From assembly GCA_024234635.1 (NCBI GenBank), contig JACKNX010000009.1, positions 62,001 through 126,000 on the forward strand: a DNA stretch of 64,000 nt, written 5' to 3'. The notes under the pieces are model-generated. The model saw nothing but the letters and a program-made list of their open reading frames with translations, searched no databases and was not told the origin of the DNA. The stretch is from Pseudomonadales bacterium. GTDB taxonomy: Bacteria > Pseudomonadota > Gammaproteobacteria > Pseudomonadales > Azotimanducaceae. The first letter of the stretch is position 1; each line of letters opens with the position of its first letter. The position numbers and the translations under genes are program-made. Of this stretch, positions 16,525 through 25,881 are shown in pieces.

Positions 16525-16692
16525 GTCACACGCCTCTTCAATGGTTACCCTGCAGCTATAGGCGCAGCCGGAACGCGGAATGGCTCAGGGCGGCCGCCAT
16601 CCCCTTGCCAGTGGCCGGTGCAGCACGCACGATGCGCTGCCGCAATCTGGGAAACGCCCGTGGTCGCGCCCCCGTCCAGGCCCTCCGGGACC

Positions 16693-17850
16693 ATGCCCGC
16701 CGCCATCTGGGCACTCGGCTTCGTCAGCCTGCTGATGGATGTTTCGTCGGAGATGATCCACAGCCTGTTGCCACTGTTCCTCGTCGGCACGCTGGGTGCG
16801 GCGGCAACCACCGTTGGCGTCATCGAAGGCATCGCGGAAGCCACCGCCCTCGTCGTGAAGATCTTTTCCGGCGTGCTCAGCGACTGGCTGGGCAAACGCA
16901 AGGCGCTCGCCGTCGCCGGCTACGCGCTGGGCGCGCTCAGCAAACCACTGTTCGCCATCGCCTCGTCCACCGGCGTCGTACTGGCGGCACGGTTCATCGA
17001 CCGCGTGGGCAAGGGCATTCGCGGTGCGCCGCGCGACGCGCTCGTTGCCGACATCGCACCGCCCGACATCCGCGGCGCCGCCATTGGCCTGCGTCAGTCA
17101 CTGGATACCGTTGGGGCGTTTGTCGGACCACTGCTCGGCGTCGCGCTCATGCTGCTGTGGGCCAATGACTTTCGGGCCGTGTTCATGGTCGCCATCGTGC
17201 CCGGGCTGCTGGCGGTGGTACTGCTCATGGTTGGCGTACACGAACCCGCGCAGAAGGGCAGCACACACCGCACCAATCCACTCCGGCGTGCCAACCTGGC
17301 ACGGCTGCCACGCGCCTACTGGCACGTGGTGGGCATTGGCGCTGCGTTTACCCTGGCACGGTTCAGCGAAGCCTTCCTGGTGCTGCGTGCCGCCGACACC
17401 GGCATCGCCACCGCCCTGGTACCCCTGGTGATGGTGGCAATGAACGTGGTCTATTCGCTGAGCGCGTATCCATTCGGCAGCCTGTCCGATCGCCTGCCCC
17501 ACGGCATGCTGCTGGCCTGGGGTCTCGTTGTGCTCATCGCGGCCGATCTGGTGCTCGCGACGGTGCCCGGCATTCCCGGCGCACTCGCCGGCATTACGCT
17601 GTGGGGCGTGCACATGGGCATGACGCAGGGCCTGCTGCTGCGCATGATCGCCGACGCCGCACCGGCGGATCTGCGCGGCACCGCCTACGGCATGTTCAAC
17701 CTGGTGAGCGGCGGCGCCATGCTCGCGGCCAGCGTACTCGCCGGTGTCCTGTGGGACACGCTCGGCAGTGCCGCCACATTCCTCGGCGGCGGCGCCTTCG
17801 CGGCGATCACGCTCCTGGCACTGCTCACGCGCCGCCGCGCACCGGCCTGA
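16693..17850 (+). CDS. Major facilitator superfamily transporter
   Basis: 385 residues from the ATG at 16693; the frame is open far upstream only because it runs antisense through the clostripain gene. About twelve hydrophobic spans are visible, with the MFS loop-2/3 signature in GVLSDWLGKRKALAVAGY and RVGKGIRGAPRDALVAD between spans 4 and 5. The C-terminal half repeats the pattern (GSLSDRLPHG). Inner-membrane permease, probably proton-coupled. The substrate is not readable. It is divergent from the Q-rich protein gene. Confidence 0.88.
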   Translation: MPAAIWALGFVSLLMDVSSEMIHSLLPLFLVGTLGAAATTVGVIEGIAEATALVVKIFSGVLSDWLGKRKALAVAGYALGALSKPLFAIASSTGVVLAARFIDRVGKGIRGAPRDALVADIAPPDIRGAAIGLRQSLDTVGAFVGPLLGVALMLLWANDFRAVFMVAIVPGLLAVVLLMVGVHEPAQKGSTHRTNPLRRANLARLPRAYWHVVGIGAAFTLARFSEAFLVLRAADTGIATALVPLVMVAMNVVYSLSAYPFGSLSDRLPHGMLLAWGLVVLIAADLVLATVPGIPGALAGITLWGVHMGMTQGLLLRMIADAAPADLRGTAYGMFNLVSGGAMLAASVLAGVLWDTLGSAATFLGGGAFAAITLLALLTRRRAPA

Positions 17851-17918
17851 TTTCCGTGCACCGCGGGTTCATGTTATGAAGCCCCGCACGATTCCCAGGT
17901 CACGCTGACGGAGTTCCC

Positions 17919-19124
17919 ATGCCCGGTCCCCTGCACGGCATCCGCATCATCGATTTCACCACCATGATCGCCGGCCCCTACGCCACCATGATCCTGGCCG
18001 ACCAGGGCGCGGACGTGATCAAGGTGGAAGCGCCGGTACGCAGCGATCACGTGCGTCGCGCGGGTTATGGTCAGCGCGAATTCACCGCGGCGTTCCTCAA
18101 CAACAATCGCAACAAGCGGTCGCTGTCGCTGGACGTCAAGCAGGACGCCGGACGCTCGGTACTGATGAAGCTGGCAGCCACGGCGGATGTGTTCGTGCAG
18201 AACTTCCGACCTGGCGTCATGGCACGGCTCGGCATCGACTACGACGATCTGAAAGCTGTGAATCCCCGCCTGATCTACGTGTCCATGAGCGGCTGGGGGG
18301 AAACAGGTCCCTACGCACACAAGCCGGTGTACGACCCGATCATACAGGCGCTGTCAGGGCTGGCCAGCGTGCAGGGCGGCTCGGACGAAGCACGTCCGCG
18401 CCTGATACGCACCATCGTGCCGGACAAGGTGACCGGCATCACCGCCGCGCAAGCCGTGTCCGCGGCCTTGTTCGCCCGCGAACGCACCGGCGAAGGGCAG
18501 CACGTGAGGCTGTCGATGCTGGATTCGGTGGTGGCGTTCCTCTGGTCGTCCGACATGGGCGGGCAAACTTTTGTGGGCAGGGAGGTCAGCGTGTCGCGTG
18601 CCGCCACCTTCATCGATCTCATCTACGAGACGCTGGACGGCTATATCAGCGTGTCGGTGATGAGCAACGATCAATGGGAAGGGCTATGTCACGCCGTGGG
18701 GCATCCCGAGTGGCTGCACGACGACCGTTTCCGCACACCGGCCGGACGCGACCGTCATGCCAATGAACGACTGGAACTCACCCAGTCCGCGCTGCTGGAA
18801 CGCAGCGCGGAGGAATGGCTGCGCATACTCGACGAGGCCGGCGTGCCCTGCGCACCCGTGCTGCACCGGCACCAGATGATCGCGCACCCGCAGGTGCAGG
18901 CCACAGGCATCGTCACCGAGTCCGAGCATCCGCACGCCGGACGCATCCGCCAGGCGCGCAACGCCGCACGTTTCGAGGGCACGCCGGCGGAACTGCGCAT
19001 GGGCGCACCGCACCTGGGTGAGCACACGCGCGCGCTGCTGCGGGAACTCGGCTACGACGATGACTCGCAGCAGGCGCTGCTGGACGGTGGCATCGTCAGC
19101 AGCCTGCATGCGGTCGATGCATGA
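17919..19124 (+). CDS. CaiB/BaiF family III CoA-transferase
   Basis: 401 residues, the family length. The N-terminus (GIRIIDFTTMIAGPYATMILADQGADVIKVE) is the class III CoA-transferase signature, and the catalytic aspartate is Asp169 in VPDKVTG, matching formyl-CoA transferase Asp169. It would move CoA between an acyl-CoA donor and a free acid in the cytosol. It overlaps the next gene by 4 bases (ATGA). Substrate unknown; the nearby BVMO and crotonase genes make a degradative role plausible. Confidence 0.9.
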   Translation: MPGPLHGIRIIDFTTMIAGPYATMILADQGADVIKVEAPVRSDHVRRAGYGQREFTAAFLNNNRNKRSLSLDVKQDAGRSVLMKLAATADVFVQNFRPGVMARLGIDYDDLKAVNPRLIYVSMSGWGETGPYAHKPVYDPIIQALSGLASVQGGSDEARPRLIRTIVPDKVTGITAAQAVSAALFARERTGEGQHVRLSMLDSVVAFLWSSDMGGQTFVGREVSVSRAATFIDLIYETLDGYISVSVMSNDQWEGLCHAVGHPEWLHDDRFRTPAGRDRHANERLELTQSALLERSAEEWLRILDEAGVPCAPVLHRHQMIAHPQVQATGIVTESEHPHAGRIRQARNAARFEGTPAELRMGAPHLGEHTRALLRELGYDDDSQQALLDGGIVSSLHAVDA

Positions 19125-19561
19125 CAGCGACCCGCGAACAGGACAGCCAGCTGCCCGCGGCAACCCGTCGCGCCTACCGCAAGGCCCGCTACAGGGTCTT
19201 CACGGAGCCGCCATTGACGCTCAGGGTCGGCGAGCCAAATGCCCGTCTCGCCAGGGTGCATCGCCAGTACGGCGTAACCTGCAGCGCCTTCGTCACGGCC
19301 TGCAACCCCCGTGGTGAGATGGGTACGGACGGCGAAAATCACGCACGTCAGCAGGCACTGGCGGTCAACCTGGACCAGAAAGGTCACGCACGGCTGACGG
19401 GCATTGGCGAGGATCCTGCGGGCGAGTGGCCTGGTGAAGCGAATTTTCTCATCCTCGGCATGAACCGCGAAGAGGCGGCCGACCTTGGTGCGCAATGGGG
19501 ACAGAACGCGGTAGTGTGGGCCGGCGCGGATGCCACACCGGAACTGATCTTCCTGCGTTGA
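19121..19561 (+). CDS. DUF3293 domain protein
   Basis: 146 residues. The pattern YRVFTEPPLTLRVGEPN, then FVTACNPRGE and a C-terminal LILGMNREEAADLGAQWGQNAVVW, matches DUF3293, a small cytosolic family of unknown function. It is translationally coupled by an ATGA overlap to the CoA-transferase gene, but this association need not reflect function. It is convergent with the hno operon, 19 bases from the last gene. Confidence 0.8.
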   Translation: MTATREQDSQLPAATRRAYRKARYRVFTEPPLTLRVGEPNARLARVHRQYGVTCSAFVTACNPRGEMGTDGENHARQQALAVNLDQKGHARLTGIGEDPAGEWPGEANFLILGMNREEAADLGAQWGQNAVVWAGADATPELIFLR

Positions 19562-19580
19562 CCCGTGGCGGAGACCCGCC

Positions 19581-20597
19581 TCAGGTTCCGGTTTTCAATG
19601 CGGCATCCTCTGACGTGTCCGCCCCGGTCACCTGTTTCGCCGGCGCCACGGGCAGGCGAATGCGGAACTGCGTGCCTTCGTCCACACGCGAGTCGACGCT
19701 GATCTCGCCGCCATGTTCCTCGACGATGCTGTGACAGATGGCGAGTCCGAGTCCCGTGCCCTCACCCACCGGCTTGGTGGTGAAGAACGGCGTGAACAGC
19801 TTGGTCAGATTCTCCGGCGGGATACCGCAGCCATTGTCGCGTACTTCGATGAATACGCTCGCACCGTCACTGTAGGTGGCCACGCGAATCCAGCAGTTCT
19901 CCCCCGCCGACTGACTGGCGTTGACCAGCAGATTGAGAACGACCTGGCCCAGCCGGTGCACGCTGCCCAGTACAGGCGGCACCTCCTGCAGATCCTCTTC
20001 CACGGTGCATTTGTACTTGACCTGGTTGCGCGCCATTGTCAGTGCCGCGCGCACGGATTCATTGACGTTGATTTCAACTTTGCTGACACCATCCGCACGC
20101 GCAAAGTTCTTGAGGTCTTCCACGATCTCCTTCACCCGCAGCAGGCCCTCGCGGGTCTCCGCAAGCAGCGCCACGGAATCCTCGAGCAGGTAGTCCAGAC
20201 TTTCCCGGGCAGCAAAATCCTCGAAACGCGAGCGCAGCTCGGCCGGTGCGACACCATCCCCGAGTGCAGTGCGAATCACGTCGAATCCCTGCTGGTAGAC
20301 AGCCACGTAGTCGGCAAGCGTCGTCACATTGCTCAACACGAAACCAACCGGGTTGTTGATCTCGTGCGCCACCCCTGCCGACAACACGCCAAGCGATGCC
20401 AGCTTCTCCTGCCGGATCATCTGCTTCTGGTTGCGCCTGAGATCGTCCATCGCGGCGCGCAGCGCCTCCGAGGCGTCAAACAGTTCACGGGATTTGTTTT
20501 CCAGCAGGTGTTCGGCTTTCTGACGCCGCGCACGCTCCCGATCGAGCGCGCGCCGGAGTACGTCGGAGGGCGTCGCCGAAGGGGGTTCAGGCTGCAT
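19581..20597 (-). CDS. hnoK: H-NOX-associated histidine kinase
   Basis: 338 residues from the ATG at 20597, which overlaps the H-NOX gene stop by 11 bases. A coiled helix (about 10-65) leads to the H box GVAHEINNPVGF with His78, then N and G boxes DNGCGIPP and GEGTGLGLAICHSIVEEHGG. There is no membrane segment and no input domain, so it is a soluble kinase whose sensor is supplied in trans. In Shewanella, HnoK is inhibited by NO-bound H-NOX and phosphorylates HnoB, HnoC and HnoD. The neighbours and overlaps make that role likely here. Confidence 0.88.
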   Translation of the reverse strand: MQPEPPSATPSDVLRRALDRERARRQKAEHLLENKSRELFDASEALRAAMDDLRRNQKQMIRQEKLASLGVLSAGVAHEINNPVGFVLSNVTTLADYVAVYQQGFDVIRTALGDGVAPAELRSRFEDFAARESLDYLLEDSVALLAETREGLLRVKEIVEDLKNFARADGVSKVEINVNESVRAALTMARNQVKYKCTVEEDLQEVPPVLGSVHRLGQVVLNLLVNASQSAGENCWIRVATYSDGASVFIEVRDNGCGIPPENLTKLFTPFFTTKPVGEGTGLGLAICHSIVEEHGGEISVDSRVDEGTQFRIRLPVAPAKQVTGADTSEDAALKTGT

Positions 20598-21129
20598 TGA
20601 ACTCCATCTCCAGTTCGCACCGGTCGGCGCCGCGATGCATGCACACGTCATGCGCGATGCGACAACGTTCACCGAAATGATCCGCCGCACCCTGCACGAG
20701 GCCTTCGGCCAGCGCACAGAGCCGCCGCGGTGACCGGTAGACCATCGTCAACGCGTCCGGCCGGTCGTCGCGATAGCGGAACTCCGGTAGCCCCGCGTCC
20801 GGGAACAGTTTGCGCACCTCCTTGTGCACCACCGCGTCAACGGTGAGCAGGAACTGCTTCAGGGTCTGGCCTTCCGGAAAGAACATCGGATACTGCTCGA
20901 CGAATGCGGGCATCATGTAGCGTCCGAACGCCGGCACCAGCGCCGAAGCCTCGATACCGGTGGCTTTCGATGCCGCCTCCACGAGCGCATAGAGTTCCTC
21001 GTCCGGATACGATTCGGTCGCGACATAGACCCCTTCCAGGCCGGTCGCGAGCAACAGACCATCCCACGCTTCGATGCCATAGCTGGACTCGACCATGTCC
21101 GCCAGGATGTTGAACACAACTCCTTTCAC
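20587..21129 (-). CDS. hnoX: H-NOX haem nitric-oxide sensor
   Basis: 180 residues beginning MKGVVFNILADMVESSYG, the standard H-NOX start. The proximal haem ligand is His102 (AVVHKEVRK) and the porphyrin-binding YxSxR motif is Tyr131-Ser133-Arg135 (YRSPR), at the same residue numbers as in the well-studied Thermoanaerobacter protein. The distal-pocket Tyr140 of oxygen-binding members is a leucine, which predicts NO selectivity over O2. Cytosolic. Its ATG overlaps the upstream gene stop (ATGA) and its own stop overlaps hnoK, so sensor and kinase should be made in fixed ratio. Confidence 0.93.
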   Translation of the reverse strand: MKGVVFNILADMVESSYGIEAWDGLLLATGLEGVYVATESYPDEELYALVEAASKATGIEASALVPAFGRYMMPAFVEQYPMFFPEGQTLKQFLLTVDAVVHKEVRKLFPDAGLPEFRYRDDRPDALTMVYRSPRRLCALAEGLVQGAADHFGERCRIAHDVCMHRGADRCELEMEFNAA

Positions 21130-22478
21130 GCTGTTTCCTCCTCACCGGTGTCGCTCTCTTCCTTGAGAACATGAATGTCCAGTCTGCTGCCAAGCGTGTC
21201 TTCCAGATGGCGGATCTTGTCGATCACGCTCTCCGTCAATCCCCGTTGTTTGTTGAACAACAGAAGCCCGCTGGGGGTGAGCAGGTCACGCGACAGCTGC
21301 ATACCCGGCCGCAAGGCGCCGGAGGCTATCGCCATCTCGCGCACAGTTGTGTCGAGGCGGCTGACATCAGGCAGAACTTTCTCGAAAGCCTCCACCACTT
21401 CGGCATCGTAGCGACTGCGCACACGCCGCTTTATGGTGGCCACCGCATCGACAGGCTCTAGCGGTTGTTTCTCACCGCGCCCCGCAAGCAGATCGTAGTA
21501 GTCGCGCGCTACCGCAAGAATGCGACCGCCCAGGGGAATCGACTCCGGTCCCCTGCGTGAGGGATAGCCGGTCCCATCCATCCGTTCGTGCTGGTTGCGC
21601 AGGAAAGTCGCCGCCTTGTTGAGCTGCGGCACACCCATCAACAGGGCTTCCGCATAGACAGGATGTTTTTCGAACGCCTCGCGTTCCTTGTCACCAAGCG
21701 TGTCGGGCCGCTTGTGCAGAAGCTTGTCCTCCAGCCCCATCCGCCCCAGCCGATGCAGCTGCATTGCCTGCTCAACTGCCCTCACGTCCTCTTCACCGCA
21801 CCCGAGCGCCCGCGCCATGGACCGGGCCAGCGCGCGCTTGTCGTCGATGTCAGTCAGACCATCCGGATCGCGCAGCGCTTCCGCACTGGCCAGCAGGTTG
21901 ACCATGGTTTCGTAGCTGTGCGAAAGCTCGGCCACCGTGCGTTCGAGCAGGGAGTTGGTTGCGCGCAGCGCCTGGGTGCGTTCAGCGACCCGTCGCTCCA
22001 GTTCCTCGTTCATCGTCTGCAGTGCGGCATTCTGCTCGCGGGTCAGCGCTTCGAGGCGCTCCTTCTCTTTCGCCAGCAGCACCGTTTCCAGCGATTCAGC
22101 CACGACTTCGCGCAGGCGCGCATCGTCCCAGGGTTTGGAGATATAGCTGGAAATGCCGCCTTCATTCAGCGCCTCCACCGCCGAATCCACCTCCGCATAG
22201 CCGGTCAGCAGAATGCGCCGCGCCTTCGGATAACGTTCCCGCGCCGCTTTCAGAAACTGCGCGCCGCTCATGCCCGGCATGCGCATGTCGGAGATGATGA
22301 CGTCCACCGGATGCGCCTCCAGCGTGGAGAGCCCGTCCGCACCCGACGGCGCCGTCAGAACCTCGACGCCAAGCGGACGCAGGCATCGCCGGAGCGCATT
22401 GCAGATACCTGGCTCGTCGTCGACGGCCAGGACAACGGGACGCGCGGCGTCAGTGCCTGCCGGCGCTGTGTTCACCAC
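21126..22478 (-). CDS. hnoD: Response regulator with degenerate HD-GYP domain
   Basis: 450 residues from a GTG at 22478 with AGGTGA upstream; it overlaps hnoB by 29 bases. An N-terminal receiver (phosphoacceptor Asp64 in IISDMRMPGM) is followed by a coiled linker (about 135-190) and an HD-GYP-like domain. The GYP loop survives (RNQHERMDGTGYP), but the catalytic HD pair reads His242-Arg243 (LHRLGR) and the upstream metal histidine is not seen, so cyclic-di-GMP hydrolysis is unlikely. In Shewanella, HnoD is likewise a degenerate HD-GYP that restrains HnoB until phosphorylated. Same role inferred here. Confidence 0.85.
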   Translation of the reverse strand: MVNTAPAGTDAARPVVLAVDDEPGICNALRRCLRPLGVEVLTAPSGADGLSTLEAHPVDVIISDMRMPGMSGAQFLKAARERYPKARRILLTGYAEVDSAVEALNEGGISSYISKPWDDARLREVVAESLETVLLAKEKERLEALTREQNAALQTMNEELERRVAERTQALRATNSLLERTVAELSHSYETMVNLLASAEALRDPDGLTDIDDKRALARSMARALGCGEEDVRAVEQAMQLHRLGRMGLEDKLLHKRPDTLGDKEREAFEKHPVYAEALLMGVPQLNKAATFLRNQHERMDGTGYPSRRGPESIPLGGRILAVARDYYDLLAGRGEKQPLEPVDAVATIKRRVRSRYDAEVVEAFEKVLPDVSRLDTTVREMAIASGALRPGMQLSRDLLTPSGLLLFNKQRGLTESVIDKIRHLEDTLGSRLDIHVLKEESDTGEEETA

Positions 22479-24102
22479 AAATCACCTCGTAGAGCGCATC
22501 CCGCGACAGCGGCTTGTGAAAGTAGTAACCCTGCAGCAGATCACAGCCGTACTCCCGGCAGATTTCAGCCTGCGCCAGTGTTTCCACACCTTCGGCGACG
22601 ATTTCGAGATTGAGTTCGCGGGCCAGGCCGGTGATGTACTTGAACAAGGTGAGACTTGTAGCGTCCTCGCCCAGAAAACGAATGAAGGAGCGATCGATCT
22701 TGAGAACGTCCAGCGGCATCTGCGCGAGCTGCGCAAGTGACGAATACCCTGTACCAAAATCATCCAGCGCCACATGCACACCCATCTCGCGCACTTCGGA
22801 CAACACCCGCTTCGCCAGTTCGATGTCGTGCATCACGGAACTCTCCGTAATCTCGATCTCAAACTGGTGCGGTTGCAGGCGATGCGCGTCGACCACCCGG
22901 CGCAGGTCGCCGACGAGATCGGATTCCAGGAACTGGCGAGGCGAGACGTTGACGGCAATCCGGATGGGCATTCCCGCGTCCGCCAGCGCGCGACACTCCG
23001 CCGCGCCGGTTTCGATCACCCAGGCGCCGAGATCGTGGATGACGCCACTGCGTTCCGCCATGTCGATGAATTCCAGCGGCGAGATCAGTCCGTGGATGGG
23101 ATGCTTCCAGCGAATCAGGGCTTCCGCCCCGCGGACGCGGAAATCGACGCCGCTGACCTGGGGTTGATACTCACAGTGGAATTCATGGCGCTTGAGCGCA
23201 CGATGCAGGTCCTGTTCCAGCGTGTACTTCAGGTGCAGATTGGCGGTGAGTCCCCGGGTGTACATCGACACCTGCCGGGAGTCGGCCTCATTCATTGCCG
23301 CCAGGGCAAGCAGGGCCTTGCGCACGCTGGTGTGGGCATCGGACTCCTCGTGTTCGATGGGCGCGACACCGAAACGGAATTTCAACGGCACCCGGCCCGA
23401 ACCGATACCGAAGGGTTCTCTCAGGCGCGCAACCAGCGCCGCGGCGTCCTTGTCGATATCGGTGGACAGGATCACGAAGCCGACGATCGCCCGCTCCAGG
23501 CTGACGGCCGAGGTTTCCAGACGCACGAGACTCTTCAAGCGGGCGACCAGATCATTGCCGATGCGGCGCAACTCCTTCACGCTGAGGAGTGACAGGGACT
23601 GCGTGACATTGACGATCTCCGCCGCCACGACATAGCGCGTGCCTTCGGCCGGCGCAAAGTTTGCAATCTGATTGATCAGCAGTTCTTTCGTCGGCAGGCA
23701 AAGCAGCGTGTCTGCTTCCTCCTCGTCACGCCGCGATTTTTCGATGGCATCGCGAATGGTGGCGCGCACCACGTCGTTGGACCACGGCTTGGTGAGAAAC
23801 CGGGACACCGCACCCTGGTTCATGGCATCGATGACCTGCGACAGGTCCGCCTGACCGCTGAGCATCAGCCGGCCGACGCGTGGATACTCGCGGGCAATCT
23901 GCAACAGCAGATCAACCCCCGTGATGCCGGGCATGTTGTAGTCGCTGAGGACAACGTCAATCGGTTGAGCCGCCATCACCGATAGCGCTTCCTCGCCAGA
24001 GGCGGCGGTAAATACCTCATAACCATCCGGACGAAGCACGCGCTTGAGCGCGCTCAGAATCGAGTTCTGGTCATCCACCAGAAGTACGCGGGGCGTTTCC
24101 AT
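22450..24102 (-). CDS. hnoB: Response regulator cyclic-di-GMP phosphodiesterase (EAL)
   Basis: 550 residues. A receiver domain (Asp54 in VLSDYNMPGI) is followed by a degenerate GGDEF-like middle region with no GGDEF motif, then a complete EAL domain: GAEALIRW, NVSPRQF, EITESS, DDFGTGYSSL, KIDRSFI, EGVET and QGYYFHKP. All the residues needed for phosphodiesterase activity appear intact. It is the first gene of the hno operon. It should lower cyclic-di-GMP when phosphorylated by HnoK, with effects on biofilm and motility. A purEK terminator lies just upstream. Confidence 0.9.
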   Translation of the reverse strand: METPRVLLVDDQNSILSALKRVLRPDGYEVFTAASGEEALSVMAAQPIDVVLSDYNMPGITGVDLLLQIAREYPRVGRLMLSGQADLSQVIDAMNQGAVSRFLTKPWSNDVVRATIRDAIEKSRRDEEEADTLLCLPTKELLINQIANFAPAEGTRYVVAAEIVNVTQSLSLLSVKELRRIGNDLVARLKSLVRLETSAVSLERAIVGFVILSTDIDKDAAALVARLREPFGIGSGRVPLKFRFGVAPIEHEESDAHTSVRKALLALAAMNEADSRQVSMYTRGLTANLHLKYTLEQDLHRALKRHEFHCEYQPQVSGVDFRVRGAEALIRWKHPIHGLISPLEFIDMAERSGVIHDLGAWVIETGAAECRALADAGMPIRIAVNVSPRQFLESDLVGDLRRVVDAHRLQPHQFEIEITESSVMHDIELAKRVLSEVREMGVHVALDDFGTGYSSLAQLAQMPLDVLKIDRSFIRFLGEDATSLTLFKYITGLARELNLEIVAEGVETLAQAEICREYGCDLLQGYYFHKPLSRDALYEVICGEHSAGRH

Positions 24103-24189
24103 GGCCGCTCGACTGACAAGATGGGGCCAGTCTATTTCAGGGGCGCCGACGGAGACTTCGAATCACGCCACACTTCACATATCACGAAC

Positions 24190-24213
24190 AAAAAAGGCCT
24201 TCACACCAAAGGC
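24190..24213 (-). terminator. Probable rho-independent terminator after purK
   Basis: On the minus strand, stem GCCTT/AAGGC with a 7-base loop is followed by six T residues (24195-24190). It lies about 90 bases past the purK stop and before hnoB, so it should separate the two minus-strand units. The 5-base-pair stem is short. Confidence 0.6.
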
Positions 24214-24302
24214 AAAACCGGCATGGAAGAGCGTGTGATGTTTTGTCAAAATAAACTGTTAAGCCACCGACGGAACCCGGTCGCGAAGGCGAACTGGCGG
24301 CG

Positions 24303-25388
24303 TCAGTTTTCCGGCAGTACCTGCGTGATGGCCTGCACCAGGTCCTCGAGCGCTGAAGCAGCGTCAGACCGCACGGTAATGTGACCCACCTTGCGCCCTG
24401 CTCTTGGCTGCTTGTCATAGTCGTGCACGTGCACGTCGGCATGCTTCAACACGGCGTCGATATCCGGCAGCTTGCCGATGCAGTTGAGCATGGCGGTGCA
24501 GCCCAGCGGGGCGGTATCGCCGAGCGGTAAACCACACACCGCGCGCACGTGATTTTCGAACTGACTGGTACACGCCCCCTCGATGGTCCAGTGCCCGGAA
24601 TTATGCACACGCGGTGCCATCTCGTTGGCATACAGCCCCTGTGGGGTATCGAACAGTTCCAGCGCCAGGACGCCGACATAGTCCAGATGCGCCAGGAGGC
24701 GTGCCGCGTATTCCTGCGCTGTGGTGGCGGCGGGGTCCTCCCGCCGACAGCGGGAGATGCGCAGGATGCCGTCGCGATGGACGTTTTCGGACACGGGATA
24801 GAAGGCTGTGGCGCCATCGCGGCCACGCGCCGCCACCATGGAAATTTCACGCGTGAAAGTCACGAAGCTTTCGAGAATGAGTGGTACACCGCCCAGCCGT
24901 TCCCATGCGGCCGCCACGTCATCCGCCGTACGCAGTACCGCCTGTCCCTTGCCGTCGTAACCCAGCGTGCGGGTCTTGAGTACCGCGGGGAGTCCCAGTT
25001 CCGCCACCGCGCGCCGCAGGTCCGTTTCGGCGTCAACGAGCACGTACGGCGGTACGGGGATGGCCAGATCACGAAACAGTTGCTTCTCCGACGCGCGGTC
25101 GCGCGAGGCGGCCAGCGCACGCGGATGCGGGTACACCGGTACCCGATCCAGCAGGCGCTGCATGCCGTCGGCCGGCACGTTTTCAAACTCGTAGGTGACG
25201 ACGTCACTGGCATCGGCAAGCGCATCCAATGCGGCGGGATCGTCATAGGCACCAACGATATGCCTGCCAAGCGCGGCGGCGCCGGCATCGGCCGCCGGGT
25301 CCAGGAACGTGAAACGCATGCCAAGCGGGATTCCCGCCAGGGCCAGCATCCGCGCGAGTTGCCCGCCGCCGACGATACCGATGCGCAT
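24303..25388 (-). CDS. purK: N5-carboxyaminoimidazole ribonucleotide synthase
   Basis: 361 residues from the ATG at 25388, one base after the purE stop. The N-terminal RIGIVGGGQLARMLALAG and an ATP-grasp core with LKTRTLGYDGKGQ and NEMAPRVHNSGHWTIE are typical of PurK. It uses ATP and bicarbonate to carboxylate AIR at N5 in de novo purine synthesis in the cytosol. It pairs with PurE, which moves the carboxyl group to C4. The longer in-frame upstream sequence belongs to purE DNA. Confidence 0.95.
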   Translation of the reverse strand: MRIGIVGGGQLARMLALAGIPLGMRFTFLDPAADAGAAALGRHIVGAYDDPAALDALADASDVVTYEFENVPADGMQRLLDRVPVYPHPRALAASRDRASEKQLFRDLAIPVPPYVLVDAETDLRRAVAELGLPAVLKTRTLGYDGKGQAVLRTADDVAAAWERLGGVPLILESFVTFTREISMVAARGRDGATAFYPVSENVHRDGILRISRCRREDPAATTAQEYAARLLAHLDYVGVLALELFDTPQGLYANEMAPRVHNSGHWTIEGACTSQFENHVRAVCGLPLGDTAPLGCTAMLNCIGKLPDIDAVLKHADVHVHDYDKQPRAGRKVGHITVRSDAASALEDLVQAITQVLPEN

Positions 25389-25389
25389 G

Positions 25390-25881
25390 TCAGCCTGCCC
25401 GCGGGTCGGGCGAGTCGAGGACCGTGGCTGTCTGCCGTTCCCGATAGGCGGCCAGCGCATCGCGAACCTTCGGCTTACCGAGGCCGACAATGGCGGCGGC
25501 GAGCAGCCCGGCGTTCACCGCACCCGCCCGGCCAATGGCCATGGTGCCCACCGCAATGCCGGCAGGCATCTGCACGATGGAGAGCAGCGAATCCACGCCG
25601 TTCAGCGTCTTCGACTGGATGGGCACACCCAGTACAGGGAGTACCGTTTTCGACGCCGTCATGCCCGGCAGGTGCGCGGCACCGCCGGCCCCGGCAACGA
25701 TGACCCGCAGTCCCCGCGCTTCCGCCCCGGCCGCATATTCAAACATCAGATCCGGGGTGCGGTGCGCTGAGACCACCCGGGTTTCGAAGGGCACGCCGAC
25801 CTCCTCGAGCGTGGCGCAGACGTGCTGCATCGTCTCCCAGTCGGATTTCGACCCCATGATGACGCCAACCAGCGGTTTCAC
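25390..25881 (-). CDS. purE: N5-carboxyaminoimidazole ribonucleotide mutase
   Basis: 163 residues, usual for class I PurE. GVIMGSKSDWETM at the start, SAHRTPD (catalytic His) and AGGAAHLPGMTASKT are diagnostic. It converts N5-CAIR to CAIR for purine synthesis. It is first in a tight two-gene operon with purK. No riboswitch is visible in the 130 bases upstream. Confidence 0.96.
   Translation of the reverse strand: MKPLVGVIMGSKSDWETMQHVCATLEEVGVPFETRVVSAHRTPDLMFEYAAGAEARGLRVIVAGAGGAAHLPGMTASKTVLPVLGVPIQSKTLNGVDSLLSIVQMPAGIAVGTMAIGRAGAVNAGLLAAAIVGLGKPKVRDALAAYRERQTATVLDSPDPRAG

Noticed and set aside
13213..16692. Plus-strand open frame of over 1,100 codons opposite the clostripain gene, joined to the MFS gene
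   Set aside because: It is antisense to a gene with clear C11 motifs, has His/Arg/Gln-heavy composition with no domain, and arises from high-GC codon bias. Only the part from 16693 is real.
24241..24249. TTGACA on the minus strand upstream of hnoB as a -35 box
   Set aside because: No acceptable -10 box lies 16-18 bases downstream, and it precedes the purEK terminator in the transcribed direction.
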